Assembly: GCA_021432605.1 (NCBI GenBank)
Contig: MU271162.1
Span: forward strand, 425,308 to 489,307
Length of the DNA: 64,000 bases
Origin: Coniochaeta sp. PMI_546
Taxonomy: Eukaryota; Ascomycota; Sordariomycetes; Coniochaetales; Coniochaetaceae
Direction of reading: 5' to 3'
Shown: one piece after another, positions 1-11,340 of the stretch
Layout: every line of letters begins with the position of its first letter
How positions within the stretch are numbered: position 1 is the first letter of the stretch
Position numbers and translations under genes: made by a program
The notes under the pieces: generated by a model
What the model was told of the DNA's origin: nothing
Seen by the model: only the letters and a program-made list of their open reading frames with translations
Database searches by the model: none

Positions 1-1
1 A

Positions 2-3000
2 TACAAGGTCGGACCGGAGACAATGGTTCCCATATGCTTCGAGAAGTCTATGTGGGCCATTGTCGCTATGCTGGGCGTTCTGAAAGCGGGAGGCGCATTT
101 GTCCCCCTCGATCCGACATACCCAGTTGGCCGGCGTAAGGCGCTTGTACACGAAACCAGCGCGCTGTTAATTCTCACTTCCGCGGCGACATGGCGTTCTT
201 GCCAAGGCTTGACGGAGCATGTGTTTGCGGTATGTGCATCGTCGATGTCGCATTTATCACACAGCAGTGGCAAATATCTTGCTCAGTCGACAGTCAAGCC
301 ATCCAACGCTGCCTACGGTATTTTCACATCCGGATCTACCGGTCAGCCCAAGACAATCGTGGTCGAACACTCCGCCCTTTGTACCAGTGTGACTCGCAAT
401 GGTACAGCTCACCGGATGAATACTGGATCACGTGTCTTGCAATACTCGAGCTTTGTGTTTGATATCTGCTTGGGGGAGATCTTCGAGACTCTCGCCTTTG
501 GAGGCACAATATGTATTCCGTCAGAATCGCAGCGTATGGGCATTGCAAGCTTCGGCCGTGACGCACGGGTGAACGTGGCGATGTTAACCGCTTCATTCCT
601 TACTACTGTCAAGCCGGCTGACCTGCCATCCGTCAAGCTTCTCCTCCTTGTCGGCGAGGTACCAACCAAGGAGGTTCTAGAGACATGGCACGGGCACGTA
701 GAGGTCATCAACGCTTACGGCCCGGCAGAGGCCGTCATCTACTGTGCGTATCACCCGTATACGTCCCGTCACGACGCCCCAGGTTCGATTGGGAGGCCTA
801 CCACAGGAAGCTTCTGGGTTGTTGACCAGGACAACCACCAACGACTGGCGCCGATTGGTTGTACCGGCGAGCTCTTGATCCAAGGGCACGCCCTTGCACG
901 CGGCTATGCCAACAACGACAAAGGCACGTCACAAGCGTTCCTTTCGGCGGTCGACTGGTTGCCGCCCTCCGACCAAAGACTCTACAAGACGGGCGACCTG
1001 GTAAAATACAATATGGACGGCACGCTCGAGTATCTCGGCAGAAAGGACACACAAATCAAATTACGTGGCCAGCGCATCGAGCTGGGCGCCATTGAGCACA
1101 GTATCAAGACGGCCCGCGACGCAATTGAGCATGTGGCGGTAGACGTGGTCAGAGGTTCGCTTGTGGCATTCGTCAACTTCAGCAACATGGATAGCGCAGA
1201 TCAGGGCGACAACGATCAGCTAATTCTCCCATTGAGCGACGGCCTCCGTGAACTGTTTGCAGGTGTGGTCGAGGATATTAGCAAGCATCTGCCTACGTAC
1301 ATGGTGCCAAGGTTATTCATACCACTACGACACATGCCAATGCAGACTTCCATGAAGCTCAATAGGGCAGGGCTTCGGCACTTGATGAACGGCCTTACTC
1401 AAGAAAACTTGGCCAGCTTTGCGCTCGCGGACCAGCGTATCAAAACCCCACCCGTCACCGACTCCGAGATCACGATGCAGAAAATCTGGACCGAAGTGCT
1501 TCAAATGCCCGCGGCCCAGATCGGTCGGGACGACAGCTTCCTCCAAATCGGAGGCGACTCAATCAGTGCTATCCAGGTGGTGGCCCTGTTGCACGAGAAA
1601 TTCGGAATGGCACTCACTGTGCAGGACATCTTCAGTGATCCTCGCCTGTCAGTCGTAGCCACCAAGATCAGTCGCGACAGTGCAGCCCAAAGCTACCACG
1701 CAGAGCCTTTCAGTCTCTTGCCACTCGAACCAGCGGGTGCTGATTATGTCGAAGCTACACGCGAATGCGGCCTGGACGTTGAAGCTGGGCAGGAGATTGT
1801 TGACGCTTATCCATGCACGGCACTTCAAGAAGGATTGATGGCTTTGACTGTCAAGCAGCCAGGTTCATATATTGCTCGACTCGTCAACCGACTGAACGAG
1901 TTCGTCGATGTGGATCGTTTCCAGACGGCCTGGGAGCAGACGGTGACAGTGTGTGAAGCCTTGCGTACACGTATCATCATCCTCAAGGGCATATCAATTC
2001 AGGTTGTGATAAAGGAGCCAGTGGTTTGGGATTCCGTCGAACAGGTCGACTTGAATAACTTGGAGATGGGATATGGATCACGCCTCTGTCGCTTTGCTCT
2101 GACGGCGACCGAGGACAATCACTCGCCTCACTTCGTGCTCATGATGCACCATGCTGTGTTTGACGGCTGGAGCATGGGACTGCTATTGGATACGCTGCAA
2201 AGCTTCTACGATGCCACTGATGTTGTGCCTGCTCTAAAGCCGTACTCCAGCTTTGTCAACTATGTCAAACAGACGGACTCGACTGCAGCAGCGGACTACT
2301 GGAGAAAGGAGCTGGATGGTGCACAACGTGCTCCCTTCCCGCATGCAGATCATCTCACGAGATCCGAAGTCATGGAGAACCGCACTCGTCCCCAGCTGAT
2401 GGATATGACTATCAGTTTTCCACGATCCCACCACTCGTCGATTACCGATGCCACAGTCATCAGAGCGGCATGGGCATTGGTTCTGGCACGTTATTGCGAT
2501 GCAAACGACATCACATTTGGAACGACGGTCTCAGGTCGACAAGCTCCCCTGTCCGCCATCGATAGGATAGCAGGGCCAACTGTTGCTACTGTTCCTGTGC
2601 GGATGGAGATCGACAAGACCCGAACTGTGCTTGACTTCCTCCGGGAAGTCCAAGAACAAGCGTCCGAAATGATCCCTTTCGAGCAATACGGTCTGCAGAA
2701 AATATCTAGACTATCCAGAGACGCAAGAGAGGCGTGCAATTTCGGCAGTCTCCTTATTATCCAACCTGGGCAGGCTACTGGCACGGAAGGAGCCGCGTCC
2801 ACAGGATTACTTCTCCCGGTCGACTCACCGACAGAGATTCCAGGCGGCTACTTCAACTACCCACTTGTATTGCAGGTTATGACGTATGACGGACGGATCG
2901 ATCTGCTGTTTACCTACGAAAGCAGTGTCATCGCACAAAGCCGTCTGGATGCTCTCACCCATCATCTCGAGCACGTCATTCAGCAGCTCTGCAGAGATAG

Positions 3001-6000
3001 TGATTCGATGCTTGTTGGATCTCTTTCGGTCGCTGGTCCATGGGACCTGGACTTGGCTACCCGTTGGAATATCACAGACACAACACCTGCGAATATTTGC
3101 CTGCACCACATGATTGCCGAACAGACTGTCAAAACACCGTCTCACGAAGCCATCTATTCTTGGGACGGAAGCTTCACATACGCGGAACTAGACCATACAT
3201 CCACGCTACTTGCTAACCAGCTCGTCCGCCTCGGTGTAGGGCCTGAGACCATGGTCCCGCTCTGTTTCGAAAAGTCGATCTGGGCCATAGTAGCCATGGT
3301 AGGGATCATGAAGGCAGGAGGTGCCTTTGTCCCTCTTGACCCGGAGCATCCAGTGAGTCGGAGACAAGAGTTGCTCCAGGAGATCAAGGCACGCGTTATG
3401 GTTGTGTCGTCGTCTCAGATGACATCCTGCACAGGAGCAGCCAAGCATATCATCGAGCTTTCATCCAGTAGTGTCGTGCACTTGGCTAGGGCCGCTGCGA
3501 CGAACTTACAATACCCCTTCGTCACCCCAACAAATATGGCATACGCGATATTCACATCGGGATCGACTGGCAAACCGAAGACAATTACCGTAGGGCACCG
3601 AGCCATCAGCACGAGCATCCGCGCCATTGCCCGTTCTTGCGCAATCGGCACGGATTGCCGAGTTCTACAGTTTTCAAACTTCGTGTTCGACGTATGTCTC
3701 GGCGAGATCTTCGCGTCGCTTGTGGCTGGAGCTACAATTTGTATTCCCTCTGATGCCGACCGTCTGGAGAACCTAGCCCGCTTTATTTCGCTAAGCAGCG
3801 TTACCACGGCATTCTTGACACCTACTGTGGCCAGGATATTCGGACCGGACGATACGCCGTCTCTGAAAACCCTTATCCTCGGAGGCGAGGCACCGACGAG
3901 GAACAACATGGATGCTTGGTACGGTCAGGTAAGCCTCCTCAATGGATATGGGCCTGCGGAAGCATGTGTTTACGCCACGATGCACGCGTATGACTCGCCT
4001 CATGAGTCCCCATCCACTATTGGACGCGGCCTTAGTGTCGACTGCTTTATTGTTGACCCGGACAATGCCCACCACCTAGCACCAGTTGGTTGCATCGGCG
4101 AGTTGGTCGTTTATGGACACTCGGTTGCGCGGGGATATACCAACGATTCGGAAGAGACTACTCGTGCGTTCTTGAAGAAAGTCGACTGGCTACCGCTCGC
4201 AGCAGATGATCGGGTATTCTACAAGACGGGTGATCTGGTGCGCTACGATTTCACAGGCACTATGGAATACCTCGGGAGAAAGGACCGACAGGTCAAGTTG
4301 CGCGGACAGAGGATTGAACTAGGCGCTATCGAGCACGGCATTAAGAAGGCGCATCAAGCTGTCCAACACGTTGCTGTCGACAAGGTTACGGTTGGATCAC
4401 GGGAATGGCTCGTTGCGATGATCACCTTCAGCAATATGCCAAGCCCGGAGACGGAGGATGAGGTCTTCATCCCGGTAACACAATCTCTACGACACTCACT
4501 CGCCGCAATTGCCGACAGTTTACGAAACGACCTTCCTGCCTACATGGTTCCCACATACTTCGTGCCACTGTATCGCATGCCGTTTCAAACCTCTATGAAA
4601 TTAGACCGCTCTAAGCTACGCGAGATCGCGAGCCAACTGACAGCTGACGAGCTACTTCGGTATTCGTTATCTGATACAGCGAAGGTAGCAGCATCTACCG
4701 AGATGGAACTCAGGGTACGAGACGTGTGGGCGCAGGTGTTGGGCACGGATCCGGAGCATATCGGACGACGTGACAACTTCCTGCAGATTGGAGGTGACTC
4801 CATAACCGCCATTCAAGTGGTCACCGCTGCGAGAGCGGCTGGTATCTCTTTCACAGTCCGGGACATCTTCGCCGATGCACGGCTGTTTGCGGTGGCCGCC
4901 AGGGCTACCAGCGGGCGGCCTCATGTTTCGTATGACACGCCACCGTTCGGCCTACTCCCGGGAGACCAAATTGACGGGCTTCGATCAGCTCTCGCGAAGG
5001 TCTGCGAATTGGATGTACAGGAAATACAGGACATCTACCCGTGTACTCCACTGCAGGAAGGCCTGATGGCGATCGCTGTCAAACAGCCCGGCTCGTACAT
5101 GGGAAAATATGCGTACCGTCTATCCAATGCAATGGATGAGGGTCGCTTCCGCAGGGCTTGGGAGCAAACTGTGGAGGCCTGCGAGAATCTTCGCACCAGG
5201 ATCGTTCTCCGCGACGGCGAATCATTTCAAGTTGTAGTTCGAGAAGCGGCGAGGTGGGAAGAAATTGCTGAGGATGGCAACAACCTTGACACTGCGATGG
5301 AAGCAGGAAAGAGTATGATCATGCAGTATGGGTCGCGGCTTTGCCGATACTCCCTGGTATCCGACACGGCAACTGGTGAGCGTTACTTCGTCGTCATTAT
5401 CCACCACGCCGTATTCGATGGCTGGAGCTTAGGCTTGATGATGGAGACCCTGCGCGACTTTTACGAAGGCGGTATTTCACCGGCCCTTGTCCCATACGCC
5501 GGGTTTGTCAAGTACGTCACGACTCTCGACCCCGCTGTCGCCGCAGAGTACTGGAAAGCCCAGCTTCACGGTGCGCACCGAGCCTCATTCCCGCGTACCA
5601 ACCGGCAGACAACCGAACCTCTCACTCGCATCCTGGAATCCACAATGAGCCTTCCGCAGTTGGCAGGTACATCGATCACTAAGGCAACGATCCTTCGAGC
5701 CACGTGGGCCATGGTATTGGCGCGGTACTGTGATACCAACGACATCACCTTCGGCACAGTTGTCTCGGGTCGCCAGTCCTCACTCCCCGGCGTGGAGCGA
5801 ATGATCGGACCCACAGTAGCCACAGTTCCTGTACGAGTCCGTCTCGACCGCTCCAAGCCTGTAGGCGAGTTCCTACGCGACCTGCAAATCGAGGCTTCTG
5901 AGATGGTTCCGTTCGAGCAGTACGGCCTACGGAACATCGCTAGGCTCAGCGAGACTGCGAAGGAGGCGTGTGATTTTACAAGCTTGATGGTCATACAGCC

Positions 6001-6322
6001 GGCGCAGATGACCGATCCTGATGATGCTGACACCGGTATTCTGCCCGAGGGAACGTCGGCATTGGTGCCCGTCCAGCAAGACAAAGACGAAAGGGTGACG
6101 GCTATGGCGGGATACTTCAACTATCCGCTTGTCGTCCAGTGCATTGTATATGCGAGCAAGATCAAGATTAGCATGACGTACGATGCGACCGTTCTTACAG
6201 AGTTTCAGCTTAAGGGGGTAATGAGCCGCTTTGAGCATGTTTTGCTGCAATTGGTGAAGTCATTAAAGAAGAAGAAGGAGAAGGGGAAAGGAAAGGGAAA
6301 GGCGGCGTCAACGAGGAGCTAA
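2..6322 (+). CDS. Nonribosomal peptide synthetase, 3' part (A-T-C-A-T-C), truncated at left edge
   Basis: The frame is open from base 2, so the 5' end is outside the window; the first ATG at 23 is internal to an adenylation domain. Counting from that ATG: A1 core FTSGSTGQPK near residue 100, YGPAEA near 235, YKTGDL and GRKDTQIKLRGQR near 325-350; carrier domain with LQIGGDSI near 508-512; condensation domain starting YPCTALQEG near 594 with HHAVFDGWS near 708; A2 with FTSGSTGKPK near 1178; second carrier LQIGGDSI near 1590; final condensation domain from YPCTPLQEG near 1670 with HHAVFDGWS near 1793. No epimerase, methyltransferase, thioesterase or reductase is visible, so release is probably by the terminal condensation-like domain, as in many fungal NRPSs that cyclise their product. 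The protein ends in a Lys/Gly-rich tail. No intron is seen in these 6.3 kb. The two modules are very similar and look like a duplication. The product is unknown. Confidence 0.95.
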   Translation, partial: YKVGPETMVPICFEKSMWAIVAMLGVLKAGGAFVPLDPTYPVGRRKALVHETSALLILTSAATWRSCQGLTEHVFAVCASSMSHLSHSSGKYLAQSTVKPSNAAYGIFTSGSTGQPKTIVVEHSALCTSVTRNGTAHRMNTGSRVLQYSSFVFDICLGEIFETLAFGGTICIPSESQRMGIASFGRDARVNVAMLTASFLTTVKPADLPSVKLLLLVGEVPTKEVLETWHGHVEVINAYGPAEAVIYCAYHPYTSRHDAPGSIGRPTTGSFWVVDQDNHQRLAPIGCTGELLIQGHALARGYANNDKGTSQAFLSAVDWLPPSDQRLYKTGDLVKYNMDGTLEYLGRKDTQIKLRGQRIELGAIEHSIKTARDAIEHVAVDVVRGSLVAFVNFSNMDSADQGDNDQLILPLSDGLRELFAGVVEDISKHLPTYMVPRLFIPLRHMPMQTSMKLNRAGLRHLMNGLTQENLASFALADQRIKTPPVTDSEITMQKIWTEVLQMPAAQIGRDDSFLQIGGDSISAIQVVALLHEKFGMALTVQDIFSDPRLSVVATKISRDSAAQSYHAEPFSLLPLEPAGADYVEATRECGLDVEAGQEIVDAYPCTALQEGLMALTVKQPGSYIARLVNRLNEFVDVDRFQTAWEQTVTVCEALRTRIIILKGISIQVVIKEPVVWDSVEQVDLNNLEMGYGSRLCRFALTATEDNHSPHFVLMMHHAVFDGWSMGLLLDTLQSFYDATDVVPALKPYSSFVNYVKQTDSTAAADYWRKELDGAQRAPFPHADHLTRSEVMENRTRPQLMDMTISFPRSHHSSITDATVIRAAWALVLARYCDANDITFGTTVSGRQAPLSAIDRIAGPTVATVPVRMEIDKTRTVLDFLREVQEQASEMIPFEQYGLQKISRLSRDAREACNFGSLLIIQPGQATGTEGAASTGLLLPVDSPTEIPGGYFNYPLVLQVMTYDGRIDLLFTYESSVIAQSRLDALTHHLEHVIQQLCRDSDSMLVGSLSVAGPWDLDLATRWNITDTTPANICLHHMIAEQTVKTPSHEAIYSWDGSFTYAELDHTSTLLANQLVRLGVGPETMVPLCFEKSIWAIVAMVGIMKAGGAFVPLDPEHPVSRRQELLQEIKARVMVVSSSQMTSCTGAAKHIIELSSSSVVHLARAAATNLQYPFVTPTNMAYAIFTSGSTGKPKTITVGHRAISTSIRAIARSCAIGTDCRVLQFSNFVFDVCLGEIFASLVAGATICIPSDADRLENLARFISLSSVTTAFLTPTVARIFGPDDTPSLKTLILGGEAPTRNNMDAWYGQVSLLNGYGPAEACVYATMHAYDSPHESPSTIGRGLSVDCFIVDPDNAHHLAPVGCIGELVVYGHSVARGYTNDSEETTRAFLKKVDWLPLAADDRVFYKTGDLVRYDFTGTMEYLGRKDRQVKLRGQRIELGAIEHGIKKAHQAVQHVAVDKVTVGSREWLVAMITFSNMPSPETEDEVFIPVTQSLRHSLAAIADSLRNDLPAYMVPTYFVPLYRMPFQTSMKLDRSKLREIASQLTADELLRYSLSDTAKVAASTEMELRVRDVWAQVLGTDPEHIGRRDNFLQIGGDSITAIQVVTAARAAGISFTVRDIFADARLFAVAARATSGRPHVSYDTPPFGLLPGDQIDGLRSALAKVCELDVQEIQDIYPCTPLQEGLMAIAVKQPGSYMGKYAYRLSNAMDEGRFRRAWEQTVEACENLRTRIVLRDGESFQVVVREAARWEEIAEDGNNLDTAMEAGKSMIMQYGSRLCRYSLVSDTATGERYFVVIIHHAVFDGWSLGLMMETLRDFYEGGISPALVPYAGFVKYVTTLDPAVAAEYWKAQLHGAHRASFPRTNRQTTEPLTRILESTMSLPQLAGTSITKATILRATWAMVLARYCDTNDITFGTVVSGRQSSLPGVERMIGPTVATVPVRVRLDRSKPVGEFLRDLQIEASEMVPFEQYGLRNIARLSETAKEACDFTSLMVIQPAQMTDPDDADTGILPEGTSALVPVQQDKDERVTAMAGYFNYPLVVQCIVYASKIKISMTYDATVLTEFQLKGVMSRFEHVLLQLVKSLKKKKEKGKGKGKAASTRS

Positions 6323-7112
6323 GCTGATCTCAAGACTATGTTGGATGAAGTGGGAAACGCCAATTTTTCATTTGTTCAGATTGCCTCCCGGTGAAAGAAT
6401 GTTTGAAGGGGTGTGTTTTCAGGTATTCGACGTGATTTGAGTTGCTGACGCTCCTATCCAAGTTTCCTATGTCATTTCTTTTGTTCGATTGATAATTCAA
6501 GGCATATACTCTTTCTCTCATTTTTCAAAGTTAGCTAGATAATGAATAGCTATTTAAATCTGCTCAATTACAAGAGTCAATTCACTTCCATTCACTTGAT
6601 ATGTTACCATGTTATAAGAGTGTGGCGAGGTGTCGCCGACAAGTGGCACCAGAAGAGATGTTCGTTGTAGGACGTAAATGTTTTATTCGTATGCTCTGTG
6701 CTTATCTAGGCCTAATCTGTCTTCCTTGATACAGGTGCTAGGATACATAGGCTGCATAGTAATTAACTAGTATACGGCGGAATGATAGTCATAAAGAGTT
6801 GTTAAGACACGAAGCAAATCAGTGCAGCGGTCTGAGTTCATGAAGGAGTTCCATTAGTCATACTAGACGGCTCAAGTAATATTACGATAATGACATGTTT
6901 CGACCACAGCTACACCCACACGTCCGCCGAGGTTGCCAGCTACCAAAGAGCTGCTAAATATCTACAAGGCTAATATGAGCACTATATGGCCTTGGAATCC
7001 ACAGGAGCACAATATTGCGCGCCATTCAAGTACTGTTCTTTAGTGCAGATGTTCACTACTAGAGCGAACGATGCGGCCTTTCGAAAAGAAATCAAATCAT
7101 GCAGAAAGATGT
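6323..7112. other. Intergenic between convergent NRPS and receptor genes
   Basis: About 790 bp of moderately AT-rich sequence containing the 3' flanks of two convergent genes. I see no convincing coding frame, RNA gene or repeat. Confidence 0.6.
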
Positions 7113-8832
7113 TTATTGGATAAAATCGCTGCTAACTGAGTGTTTGGACATCGCATCAACCCTGCCCGTTTCTACTAGCTCGATAGTGCTTGACTGCGCA
7201 CCGTTGTGCAGGCAAGACCTGAGATTGAAGCCACGCGAAAAAACGATTGTATGGGTCGGGTCACGTATGTCGTGTCCACTCTTCGCACGAGAGCGATTGT
7301 CCAATCGTGCATTTGTCGCTTCCATGTCAGATCTGGTGGACGAGCCCATATGCTTTGGGAACACCTTGACGAGAAGAAGACGTATATTCGGCATGCACGC
7401 GCAACAAACAGCGACATTAAGCTCTACATCGGACCAGTAGGCGGTATCATAGGCATCCCCTGTCCTGTGTTAGGGGCAAGCGTTCTTGAAGAAGAAAAAG
7501 GGATAATCCTACATGTTGGGTTGACCGTGTTGCCGAACTTCACCAGGAATTGAAGCCGTAAAATACTGACGGCTGTGACACTGTCATGAAATCAGCTACT
7601 TGATCGTCTGCATCCAACTGAGTAATAGCACGGCGACTCACAAGATGCCCACACCGAACATCAGGACGACGCCAACCTTCTTCTTCCAATGAAGCCGTAG
7701 ATGAATGACCTGGGATAACGGAAGGGCCAGCATCCAGAGATCAAGAAAGATACTGACGGCAGCATTGGCCCAAGTCAAGACATTGACACTGATGCATCGG
7801 CCCTGGTGTAAGGCGTCCCATCCTTCCCAGTAGTGCTGGATCGGCTGGCACTGGAATATGGTAACGAAGTCGAAAACAACAAGGCACAGCACTGTTGTAA
7901 AGATAGTGCCCCATATTAAACGTCGAATTGACGTGCCGGGGAAGATTCGGAGGTAAAAGATAAGAATGCACAGCTTGACCGTGAAGACTTCGGTGAAGTA
8001 GAGTACTTCATTTATATAGAGAAACTTTGCATCCCCATTGTCAGTTGACGGCACGAGCAAGGGTGACGGGTTGAGCTTACCTTCAGGAACCTAGTGATCT
8101 GGTCAAAGGGAACCGTCCACACGTCTCTTCCCAAACCATTTGGGGTGACTGGCAAGGTGTTAGGTAAAAGTGACCGCAGCTAGAGGCCAGATAAAACTAA
8201 CGTCCATGAATATTGATCGCTGTCGAAGGTATTCCAACAAGCTACGGCAAACAGTGGTTGTCAGCGTGTCGCGAACACCTCAAATCAAGTGCACTGTGTA
8301 CTAACGAAGCTGAAGAGGATCATATGGTCGTCGACGTAAAAACCTGAACCAAACAGAAGCCGTTCCAGAAATCTAAGTCCGACGAAGAGAGTGGTAACTA
8401 AGATGAAGGCAATGGAAATCGTATTATATGCTTCGCTCTGGTTTCTGACAGTCGCATCACAATCAACGGATGCCAGGTTTATGGCCACTGATATTCCAGC
8501 ACATTGTCAGCGACGTGGATGACCAGACAGGTGGACTAAACTTTTTTCGATTCAACTCACGAAGAAGGTCCTTCGGCATACATGTATTCTTCCCACACTC
8601 GAAGATATGCTCGGCAAAGGAAGAACACGAAGAATTAGACAGGAAAGACGCAAGACACTCTTTCTACGTGCCACATTAGCCACCCGGTTGCACAGTACGT
8701 TTGCAAACGTTGCCTGGTATACGATGCACCTACAGCGCACTCTGGTGCTGACGAAGCTGAGGAGTTTGGAGCGCAGATTGACGGGCTGATAGCGAGCAAG
8801 AAAACAATAGCGACCTGATAGAAGCTCATCAT
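7113..8832 (-). CDS. CFEM-domain, Pth11-like seven-transmembrane receptor
   Basis: I reconstruct eight exons: 8832-8734, 8663-8561, 8487-8306, 8241-8202, 8148-8081, 8024-7642, 7580-7513 and 7459-7113. They sum to 1290 nt, 429 codons plus stop, and all introns are GT-AG. The start is the ATGATG that opens a signal peptide (MMSFYQVAIVFLLAIS). A cysteine-rich CFEM segment follows (PECAKECL, NSSC, ECGKNTC). After the junction DCDATVRNQSE come hydrophobic helices with GLRFLERL, VDDHMIL, PFDQITRFLK, LYINEVLYF, CILIFYLRIF, CQPIQHYW, VSILRLQFL and ELNVAVCCACMP, which are hallmarks of the fungal rhodopsin-like/SAT4 membrane domain. The C-terminal tail is polar. Members of this family are candidate GPCRs for surface and nutrient sensing; the ligand is unknown. 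The small exon of 40 nt and the first two junctions are my inference, but reading frame and motifs agree. It converges on the NRPS gene, so shared regulation is not implied by position. Confidence 0.85.
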
Positions 8833-9939
8833 TGCGGCGACGCAGAAGGGTTCGGCATCTGACTTTGGCACAGTCCATACAAGCACATCACCACGGTAAA
8901 ACCGAGGAGGCTTCTGTACCGGTGTCGACTTAATATAACTGCCCATCCAAGCATCGCTTTGCCTCTCGAAGGCCTGCCATGGACTTGATGTCTCTCGCAT
9001 CCATAATTTCGCTGACCCGGATGGTGTGAACCCCCTGAACGGCTGGAACTTCTGGAACGCTACTGGCTGTCTTTGACACCACGGTTTCAGGAGGAAGTTA
9101 TGGGGCAAGGGAGTCCGGAAGTCTAGTGCAATGCAAGTGAACGTTTGGGGAACTGGGAAGCCGCAAGAGCATAACGCTAACCAAGCTTAACAGTAGCGTC
9201 AACGCACTGATGGCTGGATTCCCTAAAATTGATGACTGGCCGGGCACTACCCTGGTGGTGGACTGATGGAAAGTGTTTGAACGCAACCATGCGATAATTC
9301 TTGTCGACGACGTGAACAACGGCCATGTTATGGTCTACAATTGTGAACCACCAGAGTTACAGAATAGACGTTTCACAGTTTGGTCTAAGTCTGACGCGGG
9401 TATCAATAACGATCGCGCGGACCAAAAAAAAAAAAAAAATAACAAATATCTACCAAGTCTACGTGTAAACAGCTCGGCAAAGTCTGAAGCATGGCTTTTT
9501 GCAGCTGATAGTGACGCGCACCGCCCGAAGATCCCACGTAACTGTTAAGCGAATCGTTGGATAAGGTATACTGTGGTAACCGCTTTCTAACAACCTGCAG
9601 CCCTTAAAGGAGGTCAAAGCCGGGGAGAACGCCACATGCTACCTTCCCCGCAATGGCACACCTCGGCTGAGAGTCTATACGTGAAAGTGGACCAACCAAA
9701 GTCAAATTGCCCGGGTTATCCTGGTTGTTTTCTTTTTTTACACCGAGCTGCATATCAAAGAAGCGCAGGCTACCACGCCAGGGAAGCAGTAACCCGAAGA
9801 GCCATCCACGAAGACAGTTGTAAGTGAATGCTGCTACCTTATTAACACGTTCGTTGGATGGGGCATATAGTGCAGACTTGGAGCCTAGATAGCTGAAAGC
9901 AGACTGGCTAGCCAAGTTAGTCTTTCTTGATGACAATCA
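8833..9939. other. Gene-free stretch upstream of the receptor
   Basis: It contains a homopolymer of about 16 A at 9423-9439. Open frames here (for example minus 9604-9936 and 9098-9319) show no recognisable domain and no codon pattern that convinces me. It is bounded on the right by decayed repeat DNA. Confidence 0.5.
9423..9439 (+). repeat. Poly(A) homopolymer
   Basis: A run of about 16 adenines in non-coding DNA. It could be a slippage tract or the tail of an old retroposed sequence; no retroelement body is visible on its 5' side. Confidence 0.7.
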
Positions 9940-11340
9940 TTGATTATTATATTGTCATTTGTCCTTATTGGAAAACCGGCCTGATCGGCTAAGAATCTAA
10001 ATGTACTTTATAACGAAAGGATTACCGAATATGGGTCTTGTGGGTATGTTCGTAAATGTTCTTCTAGTAGCGGATATATAGCTATACCTTAAGTACCTTT
10101 AACGTAATCTAGTCGGCGATCAAGATTGGGTATCCCTTATAATATTACCTAACGTTAGGCCGAGCTCAGGTACGACTTATGGATTTTAACGGCTGTCCAA
10201 GATACTTGCGAAGCGTATTAGTCAAATATTATCTTGGGATAATACCTTGCTTACGAAAGGAAGTTAACTATGATATATTACGTATCGCGTTTTAGGATCT
10301 CAACTTTGGAGCCCGGTTACCGAGACTAAATAGCTACCTTTATACGTAGAATACCTAGTTTTGTAATTACTCTCGTATATAAGTCAACAAGTAAGGCCCT
10401 TACAATTGCTCTAGGTGAAGATCCTATATCAAATATAGGGTTGGAAGTTATTCGCGGTTCAAGTTACAAAGATATATTAAACCTAATCATTTCTTAGAAC
10501 AGATGTTAAAACTATATGGTTTCTAGAAGTTATTACAATCGTCAGCTACGCTATTTTAGCTGCGATACTATCGTCTAATTTTCTTATAGCTCCCTCGTAT
10601 AGTACTGTTCGTACAAATTACCATTTCCGATGGCTAGGCCAATTGTTACCTTATAGCTGACAAATTGTATGGTATTATACGTTTACTACCCTTAATCAAA
10701 TCTATAGGAGATTGATTCGATTTGTAGCTGGTTGGTAGCTTATAGAGACTATCCTTAACCTCGCTTGTTATAGTACTATTGATTTGAGTAGTAGACTAAT
10801 AGGATTGTTAGCTATCCTGGTTATTGTATAGAGGTAGGAGTCTTTGACAAAGAGGTTCGGAATATACCTTTTCCGTAAACCATGTTGAAAATGGGGAAAA
10901 TAGTCGTAATGCTATAAACGCTATATTATATATAGCGTTAGTATCCGGGATTCTTCGGCTATATCTAGATTTGTCGACCCCTTACCGATTCACTTTATAA
11001 TCTTAGCAAGAAACGTTCAAACGTACTCTTCTCGCCGAACCACTCGACCTAAGCTAGCCTATGCCAAACGACGCTCTTGTAGAGATATTCAACTCGATCG
11101 TCGACGGTTGTAGGAAGACATAATGGACGTACGCGATATAGTCTTCGGCTGAACTAGAAAAGCCGGCTTGTCTCTTTGCCTACCTTGGTCGACCTTCCTT
11201 GCTGACTCTTGACCGCTCTTCGTACGATATAATATCCTTCACTATTATATTTCCCAACAAGCCTAAGATACGCTATCGTTTCGTCTTAATAATACTCAAG
11301 TTGCCTAGCTAAGAGTCTGTCTTACCATATAGCTATTTAA
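9940..11340. repeat. AT-rich decayed repeat block, partly RIPed
   Basis: Base composition changes sharply to AT-rich, TA-dense sequence with stops in all frames and no surviving gene. CpA/TpG is reduced but not as completely as in the right-hand repeats, so RIP is partial or the sequence has drifted. On the minus strand around 10960-11110 a short frame (VEYLYKSVVWHRLA, then VEWFGEKSTF) reads like a protein fragment, but I cannot assign the family. A short inverted repeat with 9-bp arms lies at 10917-10939. The source element is not identifiable by eye. Confidence 0.65.

Noticed and set aside
8635-9108. Minus-strand frame of 157 codons starting MPHNFLLKPW
   Set aside because: Only its 3' third is real: it is exon 1 of the CFEM receptor read through its first intron. 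The true start is the signal-peptide Met at 8832.
9604-9936. Minus-strand frame of 110 codons
   Set aside because: No motif and no homology that I can recall. It abuts decayed repeat DNA and looks like a chance frame.
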